Positions 20,292 through 20,581 of a stretch of 20,581 nt of DNA are shown here, piece after piece. The stretch is from Pyrobaculum sp. GTDB lineage: Archaea; Thermoproteota; Thermoprotei; Thermoproteales; Thermoproteaceae. The notes under the pieces were generated by a model, which saw only the letters and a list, made by a program, of their open reading frames with translations, did no database searches and was not told the origin of the DNA. How positions within the stretch are numbered: the first letter of the stretch is position 1; each line of letters opens with the position of its first letter. The stretch is from NCBI GenBank assembly GCA_009903905.1, contig WYEI01000286.1:1-20581 (forward strand). The letters are read 5' to 3'. The position numbers were made by a program, and so were the translations under genes.

Positions 20292-20581
20292 CTACGCCTC
20301 CCTCAGCGCCCTCATTACGGCTTCCCTATGTAGGGGGGTCTGCCAGGCCACGTTCCTCCCGATGCCGAGTTCTGGGTCTCTCTCCGGCGGCGGCTCGTCA
20401 ACCCATAGGTATTCATACCTGCCCATGACCTCGGCCACCATGTTCATCTCCACTAATTTGTTCAGCAGACCCATCCTCTCCCTAACGAATAACGTATCGG
20501 GGTCGCCCACAGCCTCTTCAAGCCATGCCCTCTCCGTAGGCGTTAACGACCTTATGATGTACGCAACCCCCCTCTGCTCGA
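20292..20581 (-). CDS. Archaeal P-loop ATPase, cassette 3 (C-terminal part, cut by window edge)
   Basis: The frame is open from the right edge to the stop at 20292, giving about 95 C-terminal residues. The end, PPPERDPELGIGRN then AWQTPLHREAV, matches ATPases 1 and 2 almost exactly, and TERAWLEEAVGDPDTL corresponds to their RWRRWLEAAVEDPDAL. Between these the sequence is diverged (GLLNKLVEMNMVAEVMGRYEYLWV). The GTG at 20510 is internal to the alignment and is not the start. The P-loop would lie outside the window, so whether the gene is intact cannot be judged. Confidence 0.8.
   Translation of the reverse strand, partial: EQRGVAYIIRSLTPTERAWLEEAVGDPDTLFVRERMGLLNKLVEMNMVAEVMGRYEYLWVDEPPPERDPELGIGRNVAWQTPLHREAVMRALREA

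Noticed and set aside
20292..20510. Independent 72-residue gene starting at GTG 20510
   Set aside because: The same frame stays open to the window edge and upstream codons still align with the other ATPases, so the GTG is internal.
16039..20581. CRISPR array or insertion sequence as explanation for the repeated DNA
   Set aside because: The repeats are whole coding cassettes without short regular repeats and spacers, terminal inverted repeats or a transposase.

Overview
The window looks like a chromosomal segment of a hyperthermophilic crenarchaeon of the order Thermoproteales, most likely Pyrobaculum or a close relative. Supporting signs: almost every gene starts, often with GTG, about 22-25 nt downstream of the centre of an A/T box, as expected for archaeal TATA promoters and leaderless mRNAs; single archaeal-type MCM and Hel308 genes are present; there is an archaeal Thg1-like protein and a COG1019-type phosphopantetheine adenylyltransferase; and proteins of the Pyrobaculum-expanded PaREP1 family occur. 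The assignment is inference; no search was run. No tRNA, rRNA, CRISPR array or insertion sequence was recognised.

Left part (1-9.6 kb) is a mosaic of short, mostly single-gene transcription units: a 1-Cys peroxiredoxin overlapping a TusA-like protein, facing a DsrE-family protein; endonuclease III divergent from an unrecognised protein; a lone P-loop ATPase; an M32 carboxypeptidase; a Thg1-like 3'-5' polymerase divergent from CoA-pathway adenylyltransferase; an M28 peptidase; a coiled-coil protein; an acylphosphatase-like protein; a degenerate histone-deacetylase-fold protein; and prephenate dehydratase, whose 5' end carries a chorismate-mutase-like tail in frame but without a normal start codon. 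All five convergent gene pairs overlap at their 3' ends. Intergenic DNA around 7.57-7.62 kb has the box architecture of a C/D guide sRNA with its own promoter.

Middle part (9.6-13.8 kb) holds two DNA replication/repair genes on the minus strand: hel308 and mcm, with the hel308 promoter embedded in the 3' end of mcm.

Right part (13.9-20.6 kb) is an accessory island on the minus strand, upstream of mcm: a PaREP1 gene, a HEPN toxin / MNT nucleotidyltransferase antitoxin pair, another PaREP1-like gene, then three tandem copies of a two-gene cassette, an archaeal P-loop (STAND/Arch_ATPase-like) ATPase followed by a PaREP1/HEPN-like all-helical protein. The third ATPase is cut by the window edge. 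Cassette promoters are conserved and stretches of DNA are identical between copies, showing recent duplication or gene conversion. This repeated ATPase + HEPN-like cassette next to a HEPN/MNT module is the best candidate for an undescribed system, plausibly conflict or stress related, though that function is inference.
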